From Cloacibacterium caeni (GTDB lineage Bacteria > Bacteroidota > Bacteroidia > Flavobacteriales > Weeksellaceae): DNA of 64,000 nucleotides. How positions within the stretch are numbered: position 1 is the stretch's first letter; every line of letters begins with the position of its first letter. Under the pieces are notes generated by a model. That model had not been told where the DNA came from and did no database searches. It saw only the letters and a list, made by a program, of their open reading frames with translations. The stretch covers positions 620,001 to 684,000 of the forward strand of contig NZ_OU015321.1 of the NCBI RefSeq assembly GCF_907163105.1, read 5' to 3'. A program made the position numbers and the translations under genes. Below, in pieces: positions 33,447 to 42,637 of this stretch.

Positions 33447-35339
33447 TTATTTTCTATATTCTTCGAATTTTTCTTTAAGTTCACCAATGATTGCTTCATC
33501 ATCTATGGTAGAAGGAATTTGGAACTCTTTTCCGTCTAACATGGTTCTGATAAGTTTTCTCAAAATTTTTCCACTTCGAGTTTTTGGGAGTCGTTTTACC
33601 ACGACAATGTTTCTTAATGCGGCAACTGCTCCAATTTTTTCTCTAACCAATGCTACGACTTCTTTTTCGACTTCGGTTTCAGAAATTTGAGTTCCAGATT
33701 TTAAAACCACCAATCCGAAAGGAATTTGACCTTTTAAATCGTCTTCTATTCCTACTACACAGCATTCTGCAACATCTTTGTGCCCAGAAACAGCTTCTTC
33801 CATTTCTGCGGTCGAAAGTCGGTGTCCTGCTACATTGATGATGTCATCTACTCTTCCTGTGATGAAAATATATCCGTCTTCATCTCTGATGGCGCCATCT
33901 CCAGAAAAATAATATCCCGGGAATTTTGCCAAATAACCGTAATGGAATCTTTCGTAATCTCCCCAAATTCCCATTAAAGCTCCTGGAGGAAGCGGTAGTT
34001 TTATCACCAAATAACCTTCATGGTGTGCTTCTAGTTCGTAACCTTCTTCGTCAAAAATTTTAATATCATAACCAGAGATTGGTTTTCCAGCGGAAGCACG
34101 TTTTACGCCATCGTCTTCTACGCCTCGCATCAGTGATAACATAGGCCAACCAGATTCTGTTTGCCACCAATGGTCAATAGGAGTGATGCCTACTTTTTCT
34201 TCATACCAGTCTAATGTGGCTACATCGCATCTTTCACCCGCTAAAAATTGGGTTCTGAAATGGGATAAATCGTATTTTTTGATGAATTCACCATCTGGAT
34301 CTTCTTTTTTAATCGCTCTAATAGCAGTAGGAGCGGTAAACATCACAGAAACTTTGTGCTCAGAGAGAATTCTCCAAGTAGTTCCTGCATCTGGCGTCAT
34401 AATCGGTTTTCCTTCGAAAATAATAGAAGTATTTCTGTTGATAAGCGGTCCGTAAATAATGTAACTGTGACCAACTACCCAACCAATATCTGAAGCTGCC
34501 CAGAAAACTTCGCCGGGTTTTGCGCCATAAATTTTTTCAATGGAAAATTTAAGTGCGGTAGCATAACCTCCCGTATCACGAACTACACCTTTAGGTTTTC
34601 CTGTAGTTCCTGAGGTATAAAGAATATAAAGAGGGTGCGTAGATTTTACAGGAACGCAATCTGCAGGTTCTGATTTTTCTAACAATTCTTGAAAATTGGT
34701 CAGTTGAGGTTCGTTTTCCCAATCTACTTTATTTCCCCAAAGTTGACGGTCAAAAACCACAATATGTTCAGGTTTATGAGAAGCCATTTCATAAGCTTCT
34801 TTCACGAAAGGCAAATAAGGAATTCTCTTTTTTACTTCTACACCAGCACTTGCAGTAATAATTGCTTTTGGATTACAATCATCTATTCTAATCGCTAATT
34901 CATGTGGTGCAAAACCTCCAAAAACCACAGAATGAGTGATTCCTAATCTAGCACAAGCGAGCATAGCATAAGCTGCTTGAGGAATCATAGGCATGTAAAT
35001 AATGGCATTGTCACCTTTTTTTAACCCTAACGATTGCAAACCTCCCGCGAATTTTGAAACATTTTCTTTTAACTCGTTAAAAGTAATTTTTTGTTTTGTA
35101 TCTGTAACAGGAGAGTCGTAAATGTAGGCAACTTGGTCACCATAACCATCTTCTATGTGCTTGTCTATGGCGAGATAACATGCGTTCAACTCTCCATCTG
35201 CAAACCATACAGGATAGTTGTTTTCTCCTTGAGAAAGAATCGTTTGAGGTTTTTTGAACCAATGAATTTGGTCGGCTTGTTCTGCCCAAAATTGTTCCTT
35301 GTTTTCAATACTGTTCAAGAACATTTCATGCGCTTTCAT
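33447..35339 (-). CDS. prpE: Propionyl-CoA synthetase-like acyl-CoA ligase (PrpE/ACSS3 type)
   Basis: 630 residues, AMP-forming. Motifs YTSGTTGKPKGVVRDTGG and DHWWQTESGWP differ from Acs in the PrpE manner, and SGKILRKLIRTM holds the catalytic Lys. The N-terminus (MKAHEMFLNSIENKEQFWAEQ) also fits PrpE/ACSS3. It probably activates propionate. It lies 45 bases upstream of acs on the same strand, so the pair is likely co-transcribed. Confidence 0.85.
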   Translation of the reverse strand: MKAHEMFLNSIENKEQFWAEQADQIHWFKKPQTILSQGENNYPVWFADGELNACYLAIDKHIEDGYGDQVAYIYDSPVTDTKQKITFNELKENVSKFAGGLQSLGLKKGDNAIIYMPMIPQAAYAMLACARLGITHSVVFGGFAPHELAIRIDDCNPKAIITASAGVEVKKRIPYLPFVKEAYEMASHKPEHIVVFDRQLWGNKVDWENEPQLTNFQELLEKSEPADCVPVKSTHPLYILYTSGTTGKPKGVVRDTGGYATALKFSIEKIYGAKPGEVFWAASDIGWVVGHSYIIYGPLINRNTSIIFEGKPIMTPDAGTTWRILSEHKVSVMFTAPTAIRAIKKEDPDGEFIKKYDLSHFRTQFLAGERCDVATLDWYEEKVGITPIDHWWQTESGWPMLSLMRGVEDDGVKRASAGKPISGYDIKIFDEEGYELEAHHEGYLVIKLPLPPGALMGIWGDYERFHYGYLAKFPGYYFSGDGAIRDEDGYIFITGRVDDIINVAGHRLSTAEMEEAVSGHKDVAECCVVGIEDDLKGQIPFGLVVLKSGTQISETEVEKEVVALVREKIGAVAALRNIVVVKRLPKTRSGKILRKLIRTMLDGKEFQIPSTIDDEAIIGELKEKFEEYRK

Positions 35340-35416
35340 AATTTTAGATTTTTTTGGATTTGGATTTCAGATTTTACGCTGAAACAATTAATATTTTGTA
35401 GATTTTTTTTAATTTT

Positions 35417-35779
35417 TTAAGTTAATAATTCTTCCACTTGCTGAACCAGTTTTTTGATAGAGTAAGGCTTGGTAACATAAGCGTCAGCTCCCAGACTCAA
35501 TCCTTTTTCGATGTCTGCAGGATTGGTTTTTGCAGATAAGAAAATGACTTTACATTGATTAAGTTTTTCTTGTTTTTTTATTTCTTGCAACGTGGTGTAA
35601 CCATCTACATTGGGCATCATGATATCAAGTAAAATAATATCTGGTGTTTCCTCCTTTAATAATTCTAAAACTTCCGAGCCATCTCTTGCGATGAAGACTT
35701 CATAACCTGCTTTTCGGAAGGTGTATTCTAAGGTCATGATGATTTTGTGTTCGTCGTCTGCTATAAGTATCTTTTTCAT
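35417..35779 (-). CDS. Receiver-domain-only response regulator
   Basis: 120 residues, a stand-alone receiver domain: acidic pocket DDEH (residues 8-11), phospho-acceptor D52 (ILLDIMMP), S82 and K104 (YVTKPYS). There is no output domain, so it must act through a partner. It begins 3 bases after the adjacent histidine kinase stop, which marks that kinase as its partner. It sits between the kinase and the acyl-CoA ligases. Confidence 0.9.
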   Translation of the reverse strand: MKKILIADDEHKIIMTLEYTFRKAGYEVFIARDGSEVLELLKEETPDIILLDIMMPNVDGYTTLQEIKKQEKLNQCKVIFLSAKTNPADIEKGLSLGADAYVTKPYSIKKLVQQVEELLT

Positions 35780-35781
35780 TT

Positions 35782-38439
35782 TTACGAATTTAGTTTAATG
35801 TTAAAAACCACACCTATTTCTTTATTTTCTGCGGAGATTTCGCCTTTGTGCGCTTCTATAATTTTTTTGCAAATGGCTAATCCTAATCCTGTTCCTATGG
35901 GTTTTCTAATGTTTTGATTTTTGGATTGATAAAACTTATCGAAAATCAGTTCTATATCTTCTTCAGGGATTTTTTTACCCGTGTTGAAAATGCTCATGTT
36001 CAGTTGATTATCTTTTTCTATAAATTTAGTCTGAATCATGCCACTTTCATCTGTGAATTTGTAAGCATTTCCTAAGATATTCTGAAAAACTTGAATCATT
36101 CTGGCTTCATCATATTCGTATTCTTTTTGGTTCAATAAATCAATTTCAGAATGGTGAATGTTTTTCTGTTGAATCAAATGCTGAATGGGTTTCAATGCTT
36201 TATGATAAGTCTCTATAATGTTATTTTTCTGAATATTAAGTTGAATAATCCCTGTTTCCAACTTGTCTAAATACAGAATATCATTGATGATTTCGTTTAA
36301 TCGGTCAGATTCAGAAATGATGTTTCCTAAAAATTCTTTTTTGATTTCGGTAGGGATTTCGTCATCATCTAACAGAATTTCGCTGGCAGCTCTAATCGCG
36401 GTAATTGGAGTTCTGAGTTCGTGGGCAACAGAATCTAGAAAATCATCTTTTTGTTTGTCTTTTTCAATCAAATTGGTGTTGGCAATTTGTAAATCTTCAG
36501 AAAGTCTTCTGAGTTGTTTAGATTGTTCGGTGAGTTTTCTATTGAGGGTGATGTTTTCTTTAGATTCTTCTAAAATATTGAGTACTTCTGGCAAAGAAAT
36601 TTTATCTTCTTTGGTGACGCCTTCCACTAAAATTTTTGCAGAAGCAGTACCGATTCTTCCCGCTAAAAGGTTTTCTGAAAATTTAATCAAACGCGAGTCA
36701 GCAGTATCTGTTTCATCTGTAATATTGTACTTCATATTAAAGATTTTCAAGGCTTGAGTGGTTTTTTTCTCTCCTAAAAATCTTACCAGAATTTTTTCAA
36801 TATCAGAAATATTCGCTTTTCCTTTCCAGATGTATGCTCCTTCATGATTTTGAATGTATTGGTCTATATCAATATAAATTTCTGCAAAGTTTCGCTCTCT
36901 GTAATTGCCTTTTACACTTACTGAAATTACGGCAAAAAGGAAAGAATTGACTAAAATGCTCCAGAAAAAAACTTGAGCAAGGGTAGACAGATAAGGAATT
37001 CTGAAAAAATCAAGAATTTTATAATTTTCCAATGAAAATTCTGGGTTAATGGTCTGGATGTATTGGGGAATAATCAAATTCATATAACAAATAATAACTC
37101 CCGCGATAATTCCCGTTACAGCACCATAATAACTGCCTCTTCTCCAAAATATAGCTCCAAAAAATGAAGGCGCTAATTGTGCAATGAGTACAAACGAAAC
37201 CAATCCTACTGAGAATAAACTGGATTTAATGATGAGGTATTTGTAGAACAGAAATGCTGAAATAATCAACATGAAAATGCTTACTTTTCTGATGCTCACA
37301 ATATTCTTCGTATTGAAATTTTCTGGATTTTTCTTGAAAGTATCAATCCAACCGTAAGGAATAATCACATTGTTCGAAAGCATGACAGAAAGCGTAATAC
37401 TCGAAATAATAATCATAGAAACACTGGCACTCAATCCACCTAAAAATACCATTACAGAAACCAATATATTCCCAAATTTTTGAGGAATTAGAATAGGGAA
37501 AAGCTCTGGATTTACATTTTGACCATCAAACAAAATTCTTCCTCCCCATGCAATTGGGAATACAAAAAAATTGAAAATCAAAAGGTAAAGTGGAAATAAC
37601 CAAATGGCTGTTTTCAAGTGTTTTTCCTTTCTGTTTTCTACAATTGTGGTGTGAAATTGTCTTGGCAATAGAAAAATGGCAGACATAGAAAGGAGAGATG
37701 TAATCGCAAAATTAATGCTTCCTTCTAATCCGTTAAAAGTGTTTTTAGCGGCGAAATCTTCAAATTTTTGAGCCTGTTGATAGATGTCTTCAAAACCATT
37801 GAAAACGCCATACGTTACAAATAGCCCAAGAACAACAAAAAATATCAATTTTAAGAAACTTTCCATTGCCACTGCTGAAATAATTCCCAATCTTTTTTCT
37901 GAAGCATCTACATATCTTGTTCCGTAATAGGATGAAAAAATAGCAATAAGAATCACCACGTAAGTCGCAGTATCGGTAAAAACATTGTCAGAATTTTCAG
38001 AAAGGGTAATCTGATGAAAAGTATCAGAAATCGCTTTAATTTGGATTCCGATATATGGAATAATCGCAAGAATACAAACGATGGAAATCAGTGCGCCAAA
38101 AGATCTACTGTTTCCGTATCTCAAAGAAATAAAATCGGCAATAGAACTGATTTTATTGACTCTAGAAATTCTAATGATTTTATTATTGATGACAATCCAA
38201 GCGGGAATAATGATAATAGGACCGATGTAAATTGCCAAATATTCTAAACCTTGATTAGCAGCAACACCAATACTTCCGTAATATGTCCAAGCGGTGCAAT
38301 ATACCGCTAATGAAAGTGAATAAATGTAAGGGTTATTCGCCCAAAAATTACTCTTCTTCTTCTCTGCCCAGTAAGCAATGAAGAACAAAAGCGCTAAATA
38401 AAGCATAATGATGGCAAATAACTGAAAATTATTCATCAA
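35782..38439 (-). CDS. Sensor histidine kinase with sodium/solute symporter domain (CbrA-like)
   Basis: 885 residues. The first ~500 residues are a 13-helix SSS/SLC5 transporter domain. A linker (FLGEKKTTQALKIF ..., STAC-like) and coiled coil follow, then HisKA with the phospho-acceptor His near residue 673 (DSVAHELRTP), and HATPase_c with N box (NILGNAYKFTD) and G boxes (GTGLGLAICKK). The design couples uptake or binding of a solute to phosphorelay. Given acs, prpE, a transporter and a porin around it, the ligand may be a short-chain carboxylate (inference). Confidence 0.9.
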   Translation of the reverse strand: MMNNFQLFAIIMLYLALLFFIAYWAEKKKSNFWANNPYIYSLSLAVYCTAWTYYGSIGVAANQGLEYLAIYIGPIIIIPAWIVINNKIIRISRVNKISSIADFISLRYGNSRSFGALISIVCILAIIPYIGIQIKAISDTFHQITLSENSDNVFTDTATYVVILIAIFSSYYGTRYVDASEKRLGIISAVAMESFLKLIFFVVLGLFVTYGVFNGFEDIYQQAQKFEDFAAKNTFNGLEGSINFAITSLLSMSAIFLLPRQFHTTIVENRKEKHLKTAIWLFPLYLLIFNFFVFPIAWGGRILFDGQNVNPELFPILIPQKFGNILVSVMVFLGGLSASVSMIIISSITLSVMLSNNVIIPYGWIDTFKKNPENFNTKNIVSIRKVSIFMLIISAFLFYKYLIIKSSLFSVGLVSFVLIAQLAPSFFGAIFWRRGSYYGAVTGIIAGVIICYMNLIIPQYIQTINPEFSLENYKILDFFRIPYLSTLAQVFFWSILVNSFLFAVISVSVKGNYRERNFAEIYIDIDQYIQNHEGAYIWKGKANISDIEKILVRFLGEKKTTQALKIFNMKYNITDETDTADSRLIKFSENLLAGRIGTASAKILVEGVTKEDKISLPEVLNILEESKENITLNRKLTEQSKQLRRLSEDLQIANTNLIEKDKQKDDFLDSVAHELRTPITAIRAASEILLDDDEIPTEIKKEFLGNIISESDRLNEIINDILYLDKLETGIIQLNIQKNNIIETYHKALKPIQHLIQQKNIHHSEIDLLNQKEYEYDEARMIQVFQNILGNAYKFTDESGMIQTKFIEKDNQLNMSIFNTGKKIPEEDIELIFDKFYQSKNQNIRKPIGTGLGLAICKKIIEAHKGEISAENKEIGVVFNIKLNS

Positions 38440-38623
38440 ATTTTTTAAATATTACAAAAGAAATGATAGTTGAAGCGAACCAGATTCCGAAAATGTAAAT
38501 GTAAATAAACGGAAGCCCGAAATAGGCTTTAACCTGATTAAACAAAAGCAAAATAGGTGCATTGAACAATACAAAAAGCACCATACTTAGAATCACCAAT
38601 TTTTGCTCGTGTCTTTTTTTCAT
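38429..38623 (-). CDS. Small two-helix membrane protein
   Basis: 64 residues, basic start (MKKRHEQKLVILS) and two hydrophobic helices ending IFKKFDE. Its end overlaps the start of the SSS-kinase gene by 11 bases, indicating translational coupling. The size and topology resemble the small partners encoded next to SSS transporters (for example DUF485-like or DUF4212-like proteins), but I cannot assign a family. It may assist or modulate the sensor's transporter domain. Confidence 0.7.
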   Translation of the reverse strand: MKKRHEQKLVILSMVLFVLFNAPILLLFNQVKAYFGLPFIYIYIFGIWFASTIISFVIFKKFDE

Positions 38624-38644
38624 TTTCAGAAAAGGTATATAAAA

Positions 38645-38704
38645 ATCAGAATTGAGATTTCAGTTTTCCAAAATCTGGAAAAGCTGAAATCTCTTATTTC
38701 TGAT
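38645..38704. repeat. Long intergenic hairpin between two small membrane-protein genes
   Basis: Nested arms ATCAGAA / TTCTGAT (38645-38651, 38698-38704), GAGATTTCAG / CTGAAATCTC (38654-38663, 38684-38693) and TTTTCC / GGAAAA (38664-38669, 38677-38682) around a 7-base loop. The hairpin starts 9 bases after the minus-strand stop at 38713. It could be a terminator, a processing site or an RNA stabiliser within the operon. Confidence 0.7.
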
Positions 38705-38712
38705 ACCAAAAA

Positions 38713-38940
38713 TTATTTTTTATCGGCAGAATATTCACCTTTCAGAGAATACCACCCGAAAGTTGCTAATCCACCTACCACAATAGGCATTAAAATAAAA
38801 ACAATGATGCTCCCGAAAACCAAGTCTTCTTGTTTACCCGAAGTTATTTTTGGAATTCCTAGAACAGTCAATCCAAGGTAAGCTACCACTGCTGCTAGAG
38901 CTAGCCAAACGATACCTAATATTTTTTTTATTGCGTCCAT
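38713..38940 (-). CDS. Small membrane protein, DUF6814-like
   Basis: 75 residues with two hydrophobic helices (about 7-27 and 44-65) and a Lys-rich tail. I believe it matches the DUF6814 family of Bacteroidota, which I recall next to MFS transporters; this is from memory. It lies between the MHS transporter (upstream on the minus strand) and the sensor kinase unit. Confidence 0.6.
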   Translation of the reverse strand: MDAIKKILGIVWLALAAVVAYLGLTVLGIPKITSGKQEDLVFGSIIVFILMPIVVGGLATFGWYSLKGEYSADKK

Positions 38941-39067
38941 TTTTTTGTTTTTTAAAGTTAATAAATTTTATTTAGATAATTTGAAAATGTGGTAATGTGA
39001 TAATTTTAAAAAGTAATAAGATTTTGAAATTGATTAACAAATGATCACATCCACAAATGATCACATT

Positions 39068-40651
39068 TTAATCTTCTACATTTCTATCTTTTCCGTCTAA
39101 GTAAATCACTCCGATGATTAAACTCACTGCCGCTACGATAATTGGATACCATAAACCTTGTAAGTAATATTCTGGATTTCCGGCGTCTTTAGCCGAGGTT
39201 ACCAAATAAGTAGCTACTGCAGGCAATAAACCTCCGAAGATACCATTACCAATATGATAAGGAAGTGACATAGAAGTGTATCTGATTCTGATAGGGAACA
39301 TTTCTACTAAGAAAGCAGCAATAGGTCCATAAACCATCGTTACGAAAACAACTTGTAAGAAAACCCAGAAAGCAAGCGTCCATTTGGTAGTGCTGTCTAT
39401 CGTTTTGGTGATTTTAGTTTCTACTTTATCTTTTCCTTTTTCGTCTAGTAAAACTTTTCCGTTTTCTAGATGTTTAGTCACCACTTCTTTTACATTGCTT
39501 CCATCTGCATAGAATTTTTGAGTAGTGTAAACAGAGTCTACTTTAGTTCCTTCTAGAACTTTAGCAGTTGCTTCAGAAGTGAATTTGTCTTTTAATTCTT
39601 GTTTTTGAGAAAAATCTCCCAGTTTAAACATTTGGTTATAAATAGGTCTGTAAGCGAAAATTGCCAATAAAAGACCAATCATCATAATTGGTTTTCTTCC
39701 TACTTTATCAGATAGCCAACCGAATAATACGAATAATGGGGTTCCGATAAATAATGCGGCTGCCATCAATGAGTCTACTTGTGCAGATTCTATATTCATT
39801 ACTTTTTGCATGAAAGACATCGCGTAGAACTGACCAGTGTACCAAACTACACCTTGTCCCATTACAGCACCGAATAATGCTAATAAAACATATTTAAAGT
39901 TGTATTTATTTCCGAAAGATTCTTTTAATGGATTGGTTGAAGTTTTTCCTTCTTTTTTAGCTTTTGCAAAAAGTGGAGATTCTTTCATGTTTTTTCTAAT
40001 GATATAAGAAACGCCCACCATTAAAATAGAAATCCAGAAAGGAACTCTCCATCCCCAATTGTCAAATTCTTCTGCAGTTAATGAACTTTTAGTCACCAAA
40101 ATCACGATAAGTGAAATGAATAAACCAGAAGTGGCAGTGGTCTGAATCCAAGAAGTCCAGTAACCACGTCTGTTGTGTTCTGCGTATTCTGCTACATAAG
40201 TTGCAGCACCTCCGTATTCACCACCAAGAGCTAAACCTTGTAATAAACGAAGAATTAATACTAAAACTGGAGCCATAAAACCGATGGTTTCATAACTTGG
40301 GATACACCCGATTAAGAAAGTAGAGAATCCCATGATTAATAAAGTGACCAAGAAAGTGTACTTTCTACCAATAATATCTCCTAATCTTCCGAAAAATAAA
40401 GCTCCGAAAGGTCTTACTACGAATCCAGCCGCAAAAGTGGCTAGTGTAGATAAAAATGCTGCAGTAGGATTATCTGCTGGGAAAAATTTAGTAGATAAAA
40501 CTACCGCTAAACTACCGAAAATATAGAAATCATACCATTCGATAAGCGTTCCTAGAGAAGACGCCATGATAATGCTCCATAGAGTTGAAGATTTTTTACG
40601 TTCATCTACGTAAGCATCATGCTCTGCTTGTGTGTTAAATTGATGACTCAT
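39068..40651 (-). CDS. MFS transporter, metabolite:H+ symporter (MHS) family, with periplasmic insert
   Basis: 527 residues, 12 membrane segments. MHS-family signs are GTLIEWYDFYIFG at TM1, RPFGALFFGRLGDIIGRK after TM2, and LGGEYGGAATYVAEY in TM4. Relatives carry proline/betaine, 2-oxoglutarate, citrate or short acids. Residues about 340-424 form a hydrophilic Lys/Asp/Thr-rich insert in the predicted periplasmic TM9-TM10 loop, not found in ordinary MHS proteins. Context beside acs/prpE suggests a carboxylate substrate. Confidence 0.85.
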   Translation of the reverse strand: MSHQFNTQAEHDAYVDERKKSSTLWSIIMASSLGTLIEWYDFYIFGSLAVVLSTKFFPADNPTAAFLSTLATFAAGFVVRPFGALFFGRLGDIIGRKYTFLVTLLIMGFSTFLIGCIPSYETIGFMAPVLVLILRLLQGLALGGEYGGAATYVAEYAEHNRRGYWTSWIQTTATSGLFISLIVILVTKSSLTAEEFDNWGWRVPFWISILMVGVSYIIRKNMKESPLFAKAKKEGKTSTNPLKESFGNKYNFKYVLLALFGAVMGQGVVWYTGQFYAMSFMQKVMNIESAQVDSLMAAALFIGTPLFVLFGWLSDKVGRKPIMMIGLLLAIFAYRPIYNQMFKLGDFSQKQELKDKFTSEATAKVLEGTKVDSVYTTQKFYADGSNVKEVVTKHLENGKVLLDEKGKDKVETKITKTIDSTTKWTLAFWVFLQVVFVTMVYGPIAAFLVEMFPIRIRYTSMSLPYHIGNGIFGGLLPAVATYLVTSAKDAGNPEYYLQGLWYPIIVAAVSLIIGVIYLDGKDRNVED

Positions 40652-40696
40652 GTGTTTATTTTTTTAGTTTTGTTAATAATGTATTGAAAGATGTTT

Positions 40697-41938
40697 TTAG
40701 AAAGAATAAGAAGCACTTACCAATGCGCGGAAATTTCCTACATTGGTTTCATTGTTTCCAGAAGTTGCATCGGTTTTTAAATCTCCCCAAGTTGCAGCAG
40801 TATATTCTAATTCTGGTGAAATTTTAAATTTATTTTGCTTGAAATCTACTCTAGCAGAAGCTCTCCAAACATTGTCTACCACTCTGGTTCCAGAAACACC
40901 TCTTACATAAAGTGATTTATAATTAGCATCTTCTAAACCACTGTTTTTCGTGTATCCAAAGAAAACTCCAGGAGCTACATTAGGTTTATTGCTCGCAATG
41001 TCTACCCAAAAAGCTGAGGTTTTAGTAGGTTTGTAAGAATCTATTCCGTTGGTTTCTGCATAAGAAGCATAACCTCCAAGCATCACTAAATGATGCAAAT
41101 TTCCACCAGAAATCCCATAGAATTTTGCAACTACGTTTTCATTAGAATATTTAAGATACCCCATAAGCATGGTAGAATTGAGTTTTTCATCAGAAGCCAA
41201 TCCTCCACTGGTAATCACAGGTTTTAAAGATTGATATTCTGCACCTACACCTGCAATCACATTTTTGGTTTTGTATTGCAATTGTGCGTGTAAAGTAGGA
41301 GTGGTAGAATTAAAACTAGGAGAATTATTTGCGTTTCCAGAAACTACAGGAGCTTGAAATTCTCTGTCTTTGTAAGCTACTAAATCTAAAGAAAGATTTG
41401 AGGTTAAACTTTGTCTGAATCGAATTTGTCCAACCCAGCCAAAAGGATTAAACATAATTCCCGTGCTGAAATTGGCAACTCCCGGGAAAACTTCAGGAAC
41501 AAAAGAAGGATACCAAGTCTGTCCTAAAGTAAGGGAAGATTTTTCCCAAGCCAATTGTGCATAAGCATGTCTTAATCTGAAAAGTCCAATGCTTTCTTGA
41601 GTGTTTCCAAAGAAGTCGCCTTCTAATTTTCCAGTGGCTTTTGCGCCCCAAACATTGGGACCTTTAAAGTTAACACCCAATCGAGAAACTACTGATAAAA
41701 AATTACTGGCACCAGTAGCATTAATATCATCACCATTTGCATCAAATTTTTTGTCTAAAGGATAAAGGTTGAGATGGTATTCTCTCACCTGTGCAGACTG
41801 TCTCGAGTCGAAAATATAATCTGCTCTTGCAAAACCATAGAGACTTACATCCCATTCTTTTGGTTTCTCTTGAGAGAATAATGCATTGCTAAATAATAAA
41901 CTAGCAATACCAGCGAAGATTAATTGAGTTTTCTTCAT
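40697..41938 (-). CDS. Outer-membrane porin (OprP/DcaP-like)
   Basis: 413 residues with signal peptide (cleavage after ALFSQ), a GFARADYIFDSRQ-type first strand and alternating beta-strand pattern to a C-terminal Tyr-Ser-Phe. It resembles trimeric substrate-specific porins such as DcaP or the phosphate-selective group. It precedes the MHS transporter on the minus strand with 45 bases between, so it is probably its outer-membrane partner for the same substrate. Confidence 0.72.
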   Translation of the reverse strand: MKKTQLIFAGIASLLFSNALFSQEKPKEWDVSLYGFARADYIFDSRQSAQVREYHLNLYPLDKKFDANGDDINATGASNFLSVVSRLGVNFKGPNVWGAKATGKLEGDFFGNTQESIGLFRLRHAYAQLAWEKSSLTLGQTWYPSFVPEVFPGVANFSTGIMFNPFGWVGQIRFRQSLTSNLSLDLVAYKDREFQAPVVSGNANNSPSFNSTTPTLHAQLQYKTKNVIAGVGAEYQSLKPVITSGGLASDEKLNSTMLMGYLKYSNENVVAKFYGISGGNLHHLVMLGGYASYAETNGIDSYKPTKTSAFWVDIASNKPNVAPGVFFGYTKNSGLEDANYKSLYVRGVSGTRVVDNVWRASARVDFKQNKFKISPELEYTAATWGDLKTDATSGNNETNVGNFRALVSASYSF

Positions 41939-42033
41939 AATATTAAACAGTTTTTTGTGATTTTAACATCGCTAAACTGATAATAAAAAAAACTCTGTAA
42001 AAATTTTGTATATATTTTTGTAAATAAGTATAG

Positions 42034-42453
42034 TTACTTTTTAAAACGTTCCCATTTTATCATCATAAACTTATCTCCGAATTCGGTAATGATGAGCCCA
42101 GAACCTTTTAAATTTTCTTCATTTCTGATGTATTCTGCGAGTTCTATTTGTTTGAAAACCTTATAGGTAGCATGGAAATCCGAATGTGGTGGTTTTTTAA
42201 TGTTGTATTCCTTAATCCAAGAACTGATAGTGACATGCGAAATGCCCAGAATACGCTCTATTTCTCTTAAACTGAGGCCTTCTAAATAGAGTTGTAAAGC
42301 TTTCGTTACATAGTAATCATCTATCTTTTTTCCAATTTTATTTACCGTGAAATAGTAATTGCAGTCTCTGCAAAAATAGCGCTGTTTTCCTTTAACAATG
42401 CCACTTTTAACGATTTCGGAGTTTTCGCATTTCGGGCAACAATTTATTTTCAT
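42034..42453 (-). CDS. Zinc-ribbon plus helix-turn-helix protein (IS1 InsA-like, domesticated)
   Basis: 139 residues from the ATG at 42453. A -7 box at 42475-42468 excludes the longer frame start at 42489. The N-terminus is a CPxC...CxxC zinc ribbon of IS1 InsA type (CPKCEN ... QRYFCRDCNYYF). It is followed by a resolvase-like HTH (GLSLREIERILGISHVTISSWIKEY) and a non-transposase C-terminus. There are no IS ends and no InsB, so it is probably a regulator for the porin/transporter block. Confidence 0.75.
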   Translation of the reverse strand: MKINCCPKCENSEIVKSGIVKGKQRYFCRDCNYYFTVNKIGKKIDDYYVTKALQLYLEGLSLREIERILGISHVTISSWIKEYNIKKPPHSDFHATYKVFKQIELAEYIRNEENLKGSGLIITEFGDKFMMIKWERFKK

Positions 42454-42467
42454 ATATACGTTTTTAG

Positions 42468-42475
42468 CAAAGATA
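42468..42475 (-). promoter_or_regulatory. Putative -7 box of the zinc-ribbon HTH gene
   Basis: Minus-strand TATCTTTG, 14 bases upstream of the ATG at 42453. Confidence 0.55.
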
Positions 42476-42525
42476 TACTTATTTTGCAATAATAATGTTA
42501 AATAAAATTAATTTTTTCTAAAAAT

Positions 42526-42556
42526 TTTGAAGGCAAAAAGTTAATATGTATATTTG
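42526..42556 (+). promoter_or_regulatory. Promoter of the pyrB operon
   Basis: TTTG (42526-42529), exactly 19 bases, then TATATTTG (42549-42556): a full match to the Bacteroidetes consensus TTTG-N19-TAnnTTTG. The transcript should start near 42561-42563. Confidence 0.75.
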
Positions 42557-42562
42557 CATCCA

Positions 42563-42637
42563 ATGAAAACGATAAATTTTTTATTGAACATAAATATCGG
42601 ACTTCAATCCGACGGACAAAATATTTTTATTTATTGA
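42563..42637 (+). CDS. Putative pyr leader peptide (24 codons)
   Basis: ATG 42563 to TGA 42635-42637 encodes 24 residues (MKTINFLLNINIG, then LQSDGQNIFIY). The last codons are U-rich (AATATTTTTATTTAT). The stop codon touches the 5' arm of the terminator at 42637. A small hairpin TCGGA / TCCGA (42597-42601 / 42608-42612) lies inside. The arrangement matches leader peptides of pyrBI-type attenuators. The ATG lies at or very near the predicted transcript start, so translation would be nearly leaderless, which is the weak point. Confidence 0.5.
   Translation: MKTINFLLNINIGLQSDGQNIFIY

Noticed and set aside
38014-38247. Plus-strand ORF within the sensor kinase gene
   Set aside because: Shadow of the transmembrane symporter domain; composition is the mirror of hydrophobic codons.
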